Part shown: positions 1-5,576 of the stretch, piece after piece | Layout of the letters: every line of letters begins with the position of its first letter | How positions within the stretch are numbered: the first letter of the stretch is position 1 | Notes under the pieces: model-generated | The model's input: the letters and a program-made list of their open reading frames with translations, nothing else | Database searches by the model: none | What the model was told of the DNA's origin: nothing | Position numbers and translations under genes: made by a program | Source of the DNA: Planctomicrobium sp. | GTDB taxonomy: Bacteria > Planctomycetota > Planctomycetia > Planctomycetales > Planctomycetaceae | NCBI GenBank assembly: GCA_029259835.1 | Contig: JAJDEL010000612.1 | Span: 1-5,859, forward strand | Length of the DNA stretch: 5,859 nucleotides | Reading direction: 5' to 3'

Positions 1-1664
1 GGATCGACTTCGAGGACTTGAACTTCAATGATATCACCGGTATTGATAACTTCGGTCACACGTTTCACACGGCGGTGTTCCAGTTCACTAATGTGGACCA
101 GACCTTCGATGCCTGGTTCGAGTTCAACGAACGCTCCGAACGTTTCAGTCTTTGTGACTCGTCCGGTGATTGTTGAACCTTTCGCGTATTTATCTTCGGC
201 TGTTCGCCAAGGATTCTGAGTCAGTTGTCGCATGCCGAGACTGATTTTGTTTTTGTCGCGGTCAATGCTGAGAACCTTCACTTCAATCTCTTGTCCTTCA
301 GCAATCACTTCAGATGGATGCCCAATTCGTATCCAGCTAATCTGCGAGATCGGCAGGAATCCATCGGTACCACCAAGATCAATAAAAGCTCCGTAATCCT
401 TGATTGTCTTAACCGTTCCAGTTCGAACCTGGTCCGGTTTCAACTCTTCCATCAATTGTTTTCTGGCATCGGCACGTCGGGCATTCAAGACCTTGCGTCG
501 ACTGAGAACGAGATTCTTTTTAGAAGGTTTCAGCTCGGTAATCTCTGCCGTCAATTTCCTGCCGACGAAGACTGCCATATCTTCGACGAATCCGAAATCA
601 ATCTGGCTGGCGGGAATGAAACCTCGCAAACTGCCGACAGTGACTTCAAGCCCGCCTTTATTGGTTTTCTTAACGACGCATTCGACCATCTGTCCTTTGG
701 AGAGATAGTCCCAATCCGCCGATTGGACGGTCATCGCTCCGCCTGGGCGACGCGTGAGAATCAGTCCTTCTTCTTCGTTGACTTTCTCGAAGAGAACTTC
801 GAGTTCATCTCCGGGCTTAGGAACTTCCTTGCTTGCAAACTGCTTGAAAGGAACAACTCCGCTCATCCGCATCGCAAAATCAAGGAAAACATTGTCGCCG
901 GTGATCGACTGCACAATCCCCTTGAGTTTTTGTCCAGGCTCCAGGTCATCAGGATCGGCGATCTGTTGCGATGTAGGTTCTGTAGTTTCTGAGGAAGTTG
1001 CATCACCAGCCATCGCTTCTTCAATCGCAGCTTCGATAGACGCATCAACTGATGTTTTATCGGGAAGACCACTCGCATCTGCGGCTTCGCTCGACACAAA
1101 ATCCTCTGCGGCTTTCTCTGCACCAACACCAGTAATCGCCTTGGCAACTTCAGCTTCGATTTCATCATCGTCCGCTGATGGAAGCTCAATCGGACCTGCA
1201 TAAATCGGCGCAGGGACGGCGAGTTCTCCACCAAGTGACGGGACCGGACGCGCATCCTCTGGCTTCGTCTCAGGATTCAATGTTCTCTTTGGTTTATCAG
1301 CAGACGGCGCGGGCGCCTCTGATTCCGACACAGCTTCTGCGGCGGGAGTTTCCAGAGAGGTCACGGTCGGAACGGCTTCTGCCGGGGCAGGTGTTTCTGC
1401 AACTTGATCTTGACCAGAAGACTCGCTGGCGCTCGCTGGCTCAACCTCTGCTTCCGTCGCCGGTTCTGCTACTGGCTCCGGTTGAACGGTTTCGACTGGC
1501 GGAGGTAAATTTTCGCCTGAATCGGAATCGGGAGGAGTTTCTATCGGACCTGCAGTGCCTGTTGAAGTAACAGTTACCTCTGGTGATTTGGTCTGCGGCG
1601 ATTCAGCTTGTGAAACTTCTGCCTGTTGTCCCTCATCCTGAGGGACACTTTTGTCGGTGCTCAT
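1..1664 (-). CDS. rpsA: Ribosomal protein S1-like protein with a long acidic N-terminal extension (3' end beyond left edge)
   Basis: Reading the minus strand from the ATG at 1664-1662 gives 554 uninterrupted codons that leave the window without a stop. Residues 1-240 are low complexity, rich in Ala, Pro, Glu, Ser and Thr, and look disordered. S1 (OB-fold) RNA-binding domains follow at about 242-306, 322-391, 409-480 and 495 onward, the last cut by the edge. The third is the clearest, with [17 protein letters not shown], then SQISW and HPSEV, then KISLGMRQ. The fourth has [19 protein letters not shown]. Established role of the family: S1 binds mRNA at the 30S subunit and helps load weakly structured or Shine-Dalgarno-poor messages. 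The start is well bounded, because the codon immediately upstream is an in-frame TGA. Only a weak AGG, 8 nt before the ATG, could serve as a Shine-Dalgarno. The extension is not part of the classical six-domain E. coli protein. Another S1-repeat RNA-binding protein is possible, but S1 is the best call. Confidence 0.88.
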   Translation of the reverse strand, partial: MSTDKSVPQDEGQQAEVSQAESPQTKSPEVTVTSTGTAGPIETPPDSDSGENLPPPVETVQPEPVAEPATEAEVEPASASESSGQDQVAETPAPAEAVPTVTSLETPAAEAVSESEAPAPSADKPKRTLNPETKPEDARPVPSLGGELAVPAPIYAGPIELPSADDDEIEAEVAKAITGVGAEKAAEDFVSSEAADASGLPDKTSVDASIEAAIEEAMAGDATSSETTEPTSQQIADPDDLEPGQKLKGIVQSITGDNVFLDFAMRMSGVVPFKQFASKEVPKPGDELEVLFEKVNEEEGLILTRRPGGAMTVQSADWDYLSKGQMVECVVKKTNKGGLEVTVGSLRGFIPASQIDFGFVEDMAVFVGRKLTAEITELKPSKKNLVLSRRKVLNARRADARKQLMEELKPDQVRTGTVKTIKDYGAFIDLGGTDGFLPISQISWIRIGHPSEVIAEGQEIEVKVLSIDRDKNKISLGMRQLTQNPWRTAEDKYAKGSTITGRVTKTETFGAFVELEPGIEGLVHISELEHRRVKRVTEVINTGDIIEVQVLEVD

Positions 1665-1728
1665 TCAGTAAACCTAAAACGAATGTCGTGAGGAGATACC
1701 ATTATCAATGCAACAAAAGCGCTGCTAC

Positions 1729-1751
1729 CCGAACTCGGTCCGACTCCTCGG
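1729..1751 (-). promoter_or_regulatory. Tandem CCGA/TCGG hairpin motifs in the putative S1 leader
   Basis: Two adjacent inverted repeats lie here: CCGA-AC-TCGG at 1729-1738 and CCGA-CTCC-TCGG at 1740-1751 (plus strand). In the minus-strand transcript the second would be a 4-bp stem closing a GGAG tetraloop. The first has a 2-nt gap, too small for a hairpin without opening a base pair. The six bases GAGGAG of the second element (plus 1744-1749) are also complementary to CTCCTC closer to the start codon (plus 1690-1695), so alternative pairings are possible. Whether this leader is regulatory is inference. Confidence 0.3.
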
Positions 1752-1773
1752 CTCAGACCAAACGGAAAAAACG

Positions 1774-1804
1774 ATAAAATTGTTGTGAGTCATGTGATTG
1801 TCAA
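1774..1804 (-). promoter_or_regulatory. Possible sigma-70-like promoter for the S1 gene
   Basis: On the minus strand a perfect TTGACA (plus positions 1799-1804) is followed, after a rather long 19-nt spacer, by TTTTAT (plus 1774-1779), which matches 4 of 6 bases of the -10 consensus. Transcription would begin near 1767 and give a leader of about 100 nt before the ATG at 1664. The -35 hexamer lies inside an inverted repeat at 1795-1807. The non-ideal spacer and weak -10 keep this tentative, and planctomycete promoters may diverge from the consensus. Confidence 0.3.
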
Positions 1805-1807
1805 TCA
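1795..1807. repeat. Operator-like palindrome overlapping the putative S1 -35 box
   Basis: TGATTG-T-CAATCA is a perfect 6-bp inverted repeat around a single central base, and it contains the TTGACA hexamer read on the minus strand. An overlapping, differently centred pair, TGTGAT at 1793-1798 and ATCACA at 1807-1812, lies on the same bases. Palindromes over a -35 box are a common repressor-site arrangement; the regulator, if there is one, is unknown. Confidence 0.35.
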
Positions 1808-1820
1808 TCACACAGCGAAA

Positions 1821-1848
1821 TTGCAAGGGATTCAGCCTGATCTATAGT
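1821..1848 (+). promoter_or_regulatory. Possible sigma-70-like promoter for the epimerase-kinase operon
   Basis: TTGCAA at 1821-1826 (4 of 6 consensus) and TATAGT at 1843-1848 (5 of 6) are separated by 16 bp on the plus strand. Initiation would fall near 1855, leaving a leader of about 325 nt before the epimerase ATG at 2180. An inverted repeat at 1838-1863 spans the -10 and the predicted start point. This is the best plus-strand match I found in the region, but it is far from the gene, and a closer non-consensus promoter cannot be excluded. Confidence 0.35.
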
Positions 1849-1863
1849 GAAAAATTCAGATCA
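1838..1863. repeat. Inverted repeat TGATCT-N14-AGATCA over the putative -10/+1 region
   Basis: A perfect 6-bp inverted repeat has arms at 1838-1843 and 1858-1863, and it brackets the TATAGT hexamer and the predicted transcription start. The centre-to-centre distance of the arms is 20 bp, about two helical turns, which would suit a dimeric repressor. With only 6-bp arms, chance occurrence is possible. Confidence 0.3.
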
Positions 1864-1899
1864 TAATATTGGTGTATGTACGCATTGTTGCGATATCTG

Positions 1900-1914
1900 T
1901 GAGCTGATGGCTCA
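1900..1914 (+). repeat. Short hairpin TGAGC-N5-GCTCA
   Basis: A 5-bp perfect stem closes a 5-nt loop (TGATG). No run of T follows, so it is not an intrinsic terminator. It would lie in the 5' leader if transcription starts near 1855. Confidence 0.3.
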
Positions 1915-2055
1915 ATAGTTAAAGATCAACTCAGAGCGGAATATATCGGGATTTCTCATTTTGGCAAACCTGCGGGTTATGAGTCGCGTTGCATCAACAT
2001 GACATGCCGTCAGGAGTTGCCCATCCCATACGGATTGTTGTGAGAACTCATCATT

Positions 2056-2110
2056 CCTGATTCATCTTTTCAGCAACGAGGAAAAAGTGGTTGTAAACTC
2101 AGGAATCAGG
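2056..2110 (+). repeat. 8-bp inverted repeat CCTGATTC / GAATCAGG in the epimerase leader
   Basis: The arms at 2056-2063 and 2103-2110 are perfect reverse complements separated by 39 nt. An overlapping alternative uses TTCCTGA at 2055-2060 plus flank against TCAGGAA at 2099-2105. In RNA this could make a long-loop stem ending about 70 nt before the start codon. Confidence 0.35.
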
Positions 2111-2157
2111 TGAAATGGAGTCATCGTCAACATTTCGTGGAATGGAATCATCAGCAA
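2110..2157 (+). repeat. Imperfect direct repeat, 21-bp units with 27-bp period, just upstream of the epimerase ribosome site
   Basis: The unit at 2110-2130 and the unit at 2137-2157 match at 17 of 21 positions. They share the core GTG(A/G)AATGGA(G/A)TCATC and end in CAA. The second unit stops 9 nt before the Shine-Dalgarno of the epimerase gene. Possible readings are a pair of binding sites for a regulator or a leader duplication. No coding frame explains it. Confidence 0.5.
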
Positions 2158-2166
2158 ATCAACTGT

Positions 2167-2173
2167 GGAGAGG
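2167..2173 (+). promoter_or_regulatory. Strong Shine-Dalgarno GGAGAGG setting the epimerase start at 2180
   Basis: GGAGAGG is followed by a 6-nt spacer (ATTTTC) and ATG at 2180. This favours that ATG over the in-frame GTG at 2165, which overlaps the ribosome site itself and has no comparable site upstream. Confidence 0.8.
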
Positions 2174-2179
2174 ATTTTC

Positions 2180-3151
2180 ATGTCGGTTGAGTTATCATCG
2201 TGCCTGGTGACAGGTGGAGCCGGATTCATCGGTTCTCATATTGCCACACGTCTCGTCGAGCAGGGATGCCGGGTCCGTATCTTTGACAATTTGTCGACTG
2301 GACATCTGAAAAATCTTGCTCATCTTGGTGACCGTGTTGAGTTAGTGGAAGGTGACGTCAGCGATGCTTCGGCAGTCCGAAAAGCTGTTGAAGGAATAGA
2401 TACGGTCTTTCATCAGGCGGCATTGGCTTCAGTTCCGATGAGTGTTGAGAATCCGGTCGCCACACATAACGCCTGCGTAAGTGGGACGATGAACGTCCTC
2501 AACGAAAGCCGCCTCGGTGGTGTTCGGCGAGTTGTCTATGCGGGGTCAAGCAGTGCCTATGGCGACAACCCAGAGATGCCGAAACGTGAAACGATGGTTC
2601 CGGAAGTTCTTTCGCCATATGCAGCTGCGAAGCTGGCGGGCGAACTCTACTGCGAATCTTTTGCGAATTCGTACGACTTGGAAGTCGTGCGTCTGCGTTA
2701 CTTCAATGTCTTTGGGCCACGTCAAGATCCAAAGAGTCCTTACTCGGCTGTGATTCCGTTGTTTGCTGCGGCTTTGCTCGAAGGCCGAACTCCTCGCATT
2801 TACGGAACCGGCGAGCAATCTCGTGATTTCGTTTATGTTGGCAATGTCGTGAATGCAAATTTGCTGGCTGCAGCGGTCCCTGGAGTTTCTGGTCAAGTTT
2901 TCAATGTCGCCTCTGGCCTCTCAATCACGGTACTGGAACTGCTGCAAGCAATTTGCAACGGACTGAATAAGCCATTTGCTCCGGAGTTTCTTCCACCAAG
3001 GCAAGGTGATGTCCTGCACTCATGGGCCGAAATTTCTGAACTGGAAAAAGGATTGGGATATCAACCTAATTTTAGTTTCGAAGAGGGGCTGAAGGAGACG
3101 CTGAAATTTTATCGCACTGAACAGACTCCAGAAGAAGCAGTTCGCATCTAG
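2180..3151 (+). CDS. NAD-dependent nucleotide-sugar epimerase, UDP-GlcNAc/UDP-glucose 4-epimerase type (extended SDR)
   Basis: This is a cytoplasmic enzyme of 323 residues, the normal length for the family. The N-terminal Rossmann fold begins with [10 protein letters not shown] (Gly12, Gly15, Gly18 bind NAD) and ends its second strand with FDN (Asp36 for the adenosine ribose). Further hallmarks are GDVSD near 59-62, HQAALASVP near 78-86, the SSSAYG active-site segment (123-128) and the catalytic Tyr147-xxx-Lys151 in [11 protein letters not shown]. The C-terminal substrate region shows [12 protein letters not shown] (173-184) and [18 protein letters not shown] (207-224), a pattern I associate with UDP-GlcNAc C4-epimerases of the WbpP/TviC kind. 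The expected reaction is reversible inversion at C4 of a UDP-hexose through a transient keto intermediate. The sugar itself cannot be read from sequence, and UDP-glucose or UDP-glucuronate epimerase are alternatives. It lies 52 bp before the polysaccharide kinase gene, implying a role in exopolysaccharide precursor supply. An in-frame GTG at 2165 would add five residues but is less likely. Confidence 0.9.
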   Translation: MSVELSSCLVTGGAGFIGSHIATRLVEQGCRVRIFDNLSTGHLKNLAHLGDRVELVEGDVSDASAVRKAVEGIDTVFHQAALASVPMSVENPVATHNACVSGTMNVLNESRLGGVRRVVYAGSSSAYGDNPEMPKRETMVPEVLSPYAAAKLAGELYCESFANSYDLEVVRLRYFNVFGPRQDPKSPYSAVIPLFAAALLEGRTPRIYGTGEQSRDFVYVGNVVNANLLAAAVPGVSGQVFNVASGLSITVLELLQAICNGLNKPFAPEFLPPRQGDVLHSWAEISELEKGLGYQPNFSFEEGLKETLKFYRTEQTPEEAVRI

Positions 3152-3191
3152 TTTCACGAATTTTTTGAACAAGACAAAATTGTTGGCCTCC

Positions 3192-3196
3192 GGGAG
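3192..3196 (+). promoter_or_regulatory. Shine-Dalgarno GGGAG deciding a GTG start at 3204 for the kinase
   Basis: GGGAG lies 7 nt before GTG at 3204. The open frame extends upstream to a TTG at 3165, but no purine-rich site precedes that codon (the preceding bases are a T-run), so the GTG is the better start. Confidence 0.7.
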
Positions 3197-3203
3197 TGAT
3201 CGA

Positions 3204-5576
3204 GTGAGTACATCAGAACAAAAATCGAATTCAGAAGCGGAATTTGATTTTGCGCCGTTTGGGTTTATGAATGAGTCATCAGCCAATTCGCGTTCCAACA
3301 TCGATATTGTGAAGTTCCTATTTTCGATCTGGAAGCCACTGATCCTCGGTGGTTGCCTGGGTGGACTCGCTGGAATCGGTGTCTATCTGTATCTGGGACC
3401 AGTCTATTCGGCGAATACTCAGGTTCTCGTTTCGAAAACAGCTTCCGTACCAATCAACGATGGAGAGGCGAACCGATTTGGAGATCGAGGCGATCATGTT
3501 GAGTTAATCAAAAGTGACTTAATCATTGAACCTGCTTTCAAAAAACATGGCCTCAATGAAGTCCCAGAACTCGCGACAGCCTACGATCCATTCAAAGAAG
3601 TTCGCGAGGGAATGTCTATCTCCCGCAGTTCGGGACAAGAAAACTCCTTCGACAATGTTCTCGACATCGCCTTCGCACATCCAGACAAAAAAATTGCAGC
3701 AGCGGTTGTTCAATCGATTGTCGATTCGTATCGCGATTACCTGTATGAGACACGTGACGAAAATTCGCGGCAACTCTATGACACGCTCTTGGAACGACAG
3801 AATAATTTGATGACTCAAATCGAGACTCAGGAAAAAGAGTATCGAGATTTCCGAACGAGCGCTCCGGTTTTTCTGAAAGCGTCCCCGATTGTTTCCGCAA
3901 ATGGAACGGCCTTGCCACCACAAAGTCGATATGAAGTTGAACTCGCTTCAATTGAAGACACACAAAACACGAATCAAATCAAGCAAGCCGGAATCGAAGC
4001 AAAACTTGCAGAACTTCAGCGACGTCGGCAGCAAGGCGATTCGCGAGAAGCACTTGAATTCTGGGTCACCTACTCCTTGTCAACTGGAACTGGAGACGGA
4101 AAAACCGGTGCAGCAGGTGGAGCCAGCGCACTCTCAGGCCCTCCTGTGAAGGGCAATCTCGATCAGCAGTTTCTATCAACCCGACTCCTCGAGCAACGGC
4201 TTTTGCATTCGCTTGGTGAAGAGCACACCGCGGTCCGAAATGTCCGTCGACAAATTGATACAATCCTCGACGCCTATGCCCAACAAGGTTTAACTGCTCC
4301 CACTTACAAACGCTCGAGTGCTAATTCCTCGCTGGAACGGGACAATAAAGGGATGGATCTGGTTTCTGTTTACGAGCAAACGCTGAATAGCCAATTGGCA
4401 GAACTGGTTGTGATTTCTAAGAACCTGGATTTGATGCAAAGTGATGCTGAAAAGAAAGCAAAAGATGCTGAGCTCTATCAGGTGGAGGATCAACGACTCA
4501 AAGATAATCTTTCAATTCAGAAGACTCAGTTAACACAAATATTCGATCAAATTGCGACATACGATGTTTCAAAACAGCAAGAAGGCTTCCGGATGAAGCA
4601 AATCGCTCAGGTTCGCATTGAACGATCATTGAAACGAGTCATCAAAATTGTCGGCGCGTTCGGCTTTCTGGGAATTGGACTTGTATTCGTTCTTTCGTAT
4701 TTCCGAGAGTGGCTGGACACGCGAATCAAATCGATTGATGAACTTTGCAAGTTGTCGAAAACTTCATTGCTCGGGACGATTCCTGATTTTGTCTCGACAC
4801 CAGATGCAGACAGAATCGCCCAGGCATCAGGTCTTTCACCCGCACTTGTTTTCTATCATCGACCAAGCTCCCGTGAAGCGGAAGCGTTTCGGACAATTCG
4901 CACGACTCTCTTTCATGGACTTGACGAGAAAGAACAAGTTTTGCAAATCAGCAGTGCAGAACCTGGTGATGGCAAAAGTACAGTGATTGGAAACGTTGCG
5001 ATCGCAATGGCTCAGGCAGGGAAACGTGTTCTGCTGATCGATTGCGACTTACGTCGTCCAACACTGCATCACTTGTTCGGACTCCCCCAGGAAGTCGGAT
5101 TCACGGATGTTTTACTCAACGAAATCGAATGGAGAAATGCCGTTCGAGAGTCAGTAGTGAAAGACCTGTCAGTCATCACTGCGGGACTTTGCCCAGAGAA
5201 TCCAGCGGAGATTCTCTCTGTGTGCAACTTGTCGAAACTTTTCAATGAGATGCGCAGCGAATACGACTATATATTAGTTGATTCGCCACCGGTTCTGGCG
5301 GTGAGTGACCCGGCGATTCTCTCTTCGCATGTTGATGGGATCACTGTCGTTGCACGACTCATGAAAAACAATCGCAGATCGATTTCAAGAACTATCGAAA
5401 CGTTGCAAGTTCATGGAGTACGACTGCACGGAGTTCTTGCCAACGGAGTCGATACACAAGCAGCAAATGATTCGGGTTACAGTTACGAATCGTATGGAAG
5501 CTACTATGGCGAAGATGTGTCAGCCAGTCAGTCGACGAAACGAAGTCAACAGCCAGTCTTGACGAAGTCGCACTAG
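3204..5576 (+). CDS. Polysaccharide co-polymerase / bacterial tyrosine autokinase (Wzz-BY-kinase fusion)
   Basis: This is an inner-membrane protein of 790 residues from the GTG start. A cytoplasmic N-terminus of about 36 residues leads to TM1 (about 37-65) and the Wzz-type domain. A periplasmic part of about 415 residues follows, with several Gln/Glu-rich stretches likely to be coiled coils (about 176-222, 325-360, 385-475). TM2 is at about 480-499. The cytoplasmic kinase has the oligomerisation motif E560-xx-R-xx-R566, Walker A AEPGDGKST (Lys591), Walker A' VLLIDCDLRRP (Asp613, Asp615) and Walker B YILVDSPP (Asp693). The tail holds five tyrosines (759, 761, 764, 767, 768) in SGYSYESYGSYYGED, the usual autophosphorylation cluster. 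Known role: cycles of oligomerisation and Tyr phosphorylation control polysaccharide chain length and export, as in Wzc. Oddities are a Gly/Ala/Ser-rich segment near 292-317 and no recognisable Pro-rich motif before TM2. It is probably co-transcribed with the epimerase. The frame opens further up at TTG 3165 (803 residues). Confidence 0.92.
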   Translation: MSTSEQKSNSEAEFDFAPFGFMNESSANSRSNIDIVKFLFSIWKPLILGGCLGGLAGIGVYLYLGPVYSANTQVLVSKTASVPINDGEANRFGDRGDHVELIKSDLIIEPAFKKHGLNEVPELATAYDPFKEVREGMSISRSSGQENSFDNVLDIAFAHPDKKIAAAVVQSIVDSYRDYLYETRDENSRQLYDTLLERQNNLMTQIETQEKEYRDFRTSAPVFLKASPIVSANGTALPPQSRYEVELASIEDTQNTNQIKQAGIEAKLAELQRRRQQGDSREALEFWVTYSLSTGTGDGKTGAAGGASALSGPPVKGNLDQQFLSTRLLEQRLLHSLGEEHTAVRNVRRQIDTILDAYAQQGLTAPTYKRSSANSSLERDNKGMDLVSVYEQTLNSQLAELVVISKNLDLMQSDAEKKAKDAELYQVEDQRLKDNLSIQKTQLTQIFDQIATYDVSKQQEGFRMKQIAQVRIERSLKRVIKIVGAFGFLGIGLVFVLSYFREWLDTRIKSIDELCKLSKTSLLGTIPDFVSTPDADRIAQASGLSPALVFYHRPSSREAEAFRTIRTTLFHGLDEKEQVLQISSAEPGDGKSTVIGNVAIAMAQAGKRVLLIDCDLRRPTLHHLFGLPQEVGFTDVLLNEIEWRNAVRESVVKDLSVITAGLCPENPAEILSVCNLSKLFNEMRSEYDYILVDSPPVLAVSDPAILSSHVDGITVVARLMKNNRRSISRTIETLQVHGVRLHGVLANGVDTQAANDSGYSYESYGSYYGEDVSASQSTKRSQQPVLTKSH

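Larger units (their letters stand above)
1665..2179. other. Divergent intergenic control region between the S1 gene and the epimerase gene
   Basis: This stretch of about 515 bp separates two divergently read genes. I found no reading frame with a credible ribosome site or recognisable product; the frames present are under about 30 codons or are extensions of antisense frames. It holds a promoter-like sequence in each direction, several short inverted repeats, three copies of ATTGTTG and an imperfect direct repeat of about 27-bp period next to the epimerase gene. It is noticeably more A/T-rich than the flanking genes between about 1760 and 1960. The length leaves room for long 5' leaders on both sides or for a small RNA, but no U-tracted terminator hairpin that would end such an RNA is visible. 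Confidence 0.6.

Noticed and set aside
225..992. Plus-strand open frame of 255 codons opposite the S1 gene
   Set aside because: It is antisense to clear S1 domains on the minus strand, has no recognisable domain and no Shine-Dalgarno; its openness follows from codon bias of the real gene.
863..1255. Minus-strand open frame of 130 codons in another frame of the S1 gene
   Set aside because: The overlapping S1 frame is continuous and has family motifs, while this frame is Arg/Leu-rich and unlike any known protein.
1583..1777. Plus-strand frame of 64 codons crossing the S1 start into the intergenic region
   Set aside because: Most of it is antisense to the S1 N-terminus, it has no ribosome site and it is rich in basic residues typical of shadow frames.
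1708..1788. Plus-strand ATG frame of 26 codons (start 1708) preceded by GAGGAG
   Set aside because: The GAGGAG lies 12 nt from the ATG, too far for efficient initiation; the frame lies in the probable S1 leader and the peptide resembles nothing known.
1793..1812. CRP-like site TGTGA...TCACA
   Set aside because: The half-sites are separated by 10 bp and not the 6 bp needed for a CRP/FNR-type site.
3152..3203. Terminator between the epimerase and the kinase
   Set aside because: There is a T-run at 3161-3166 but no stable GC stem before it, so co-transcription is more likely.
3519..3963. Minus-strand frames of 115-134 codons inside the kinase gene
   Set aside because: They are antisense to the well-supported periplasmic domain and carry no motif or ribosome site.
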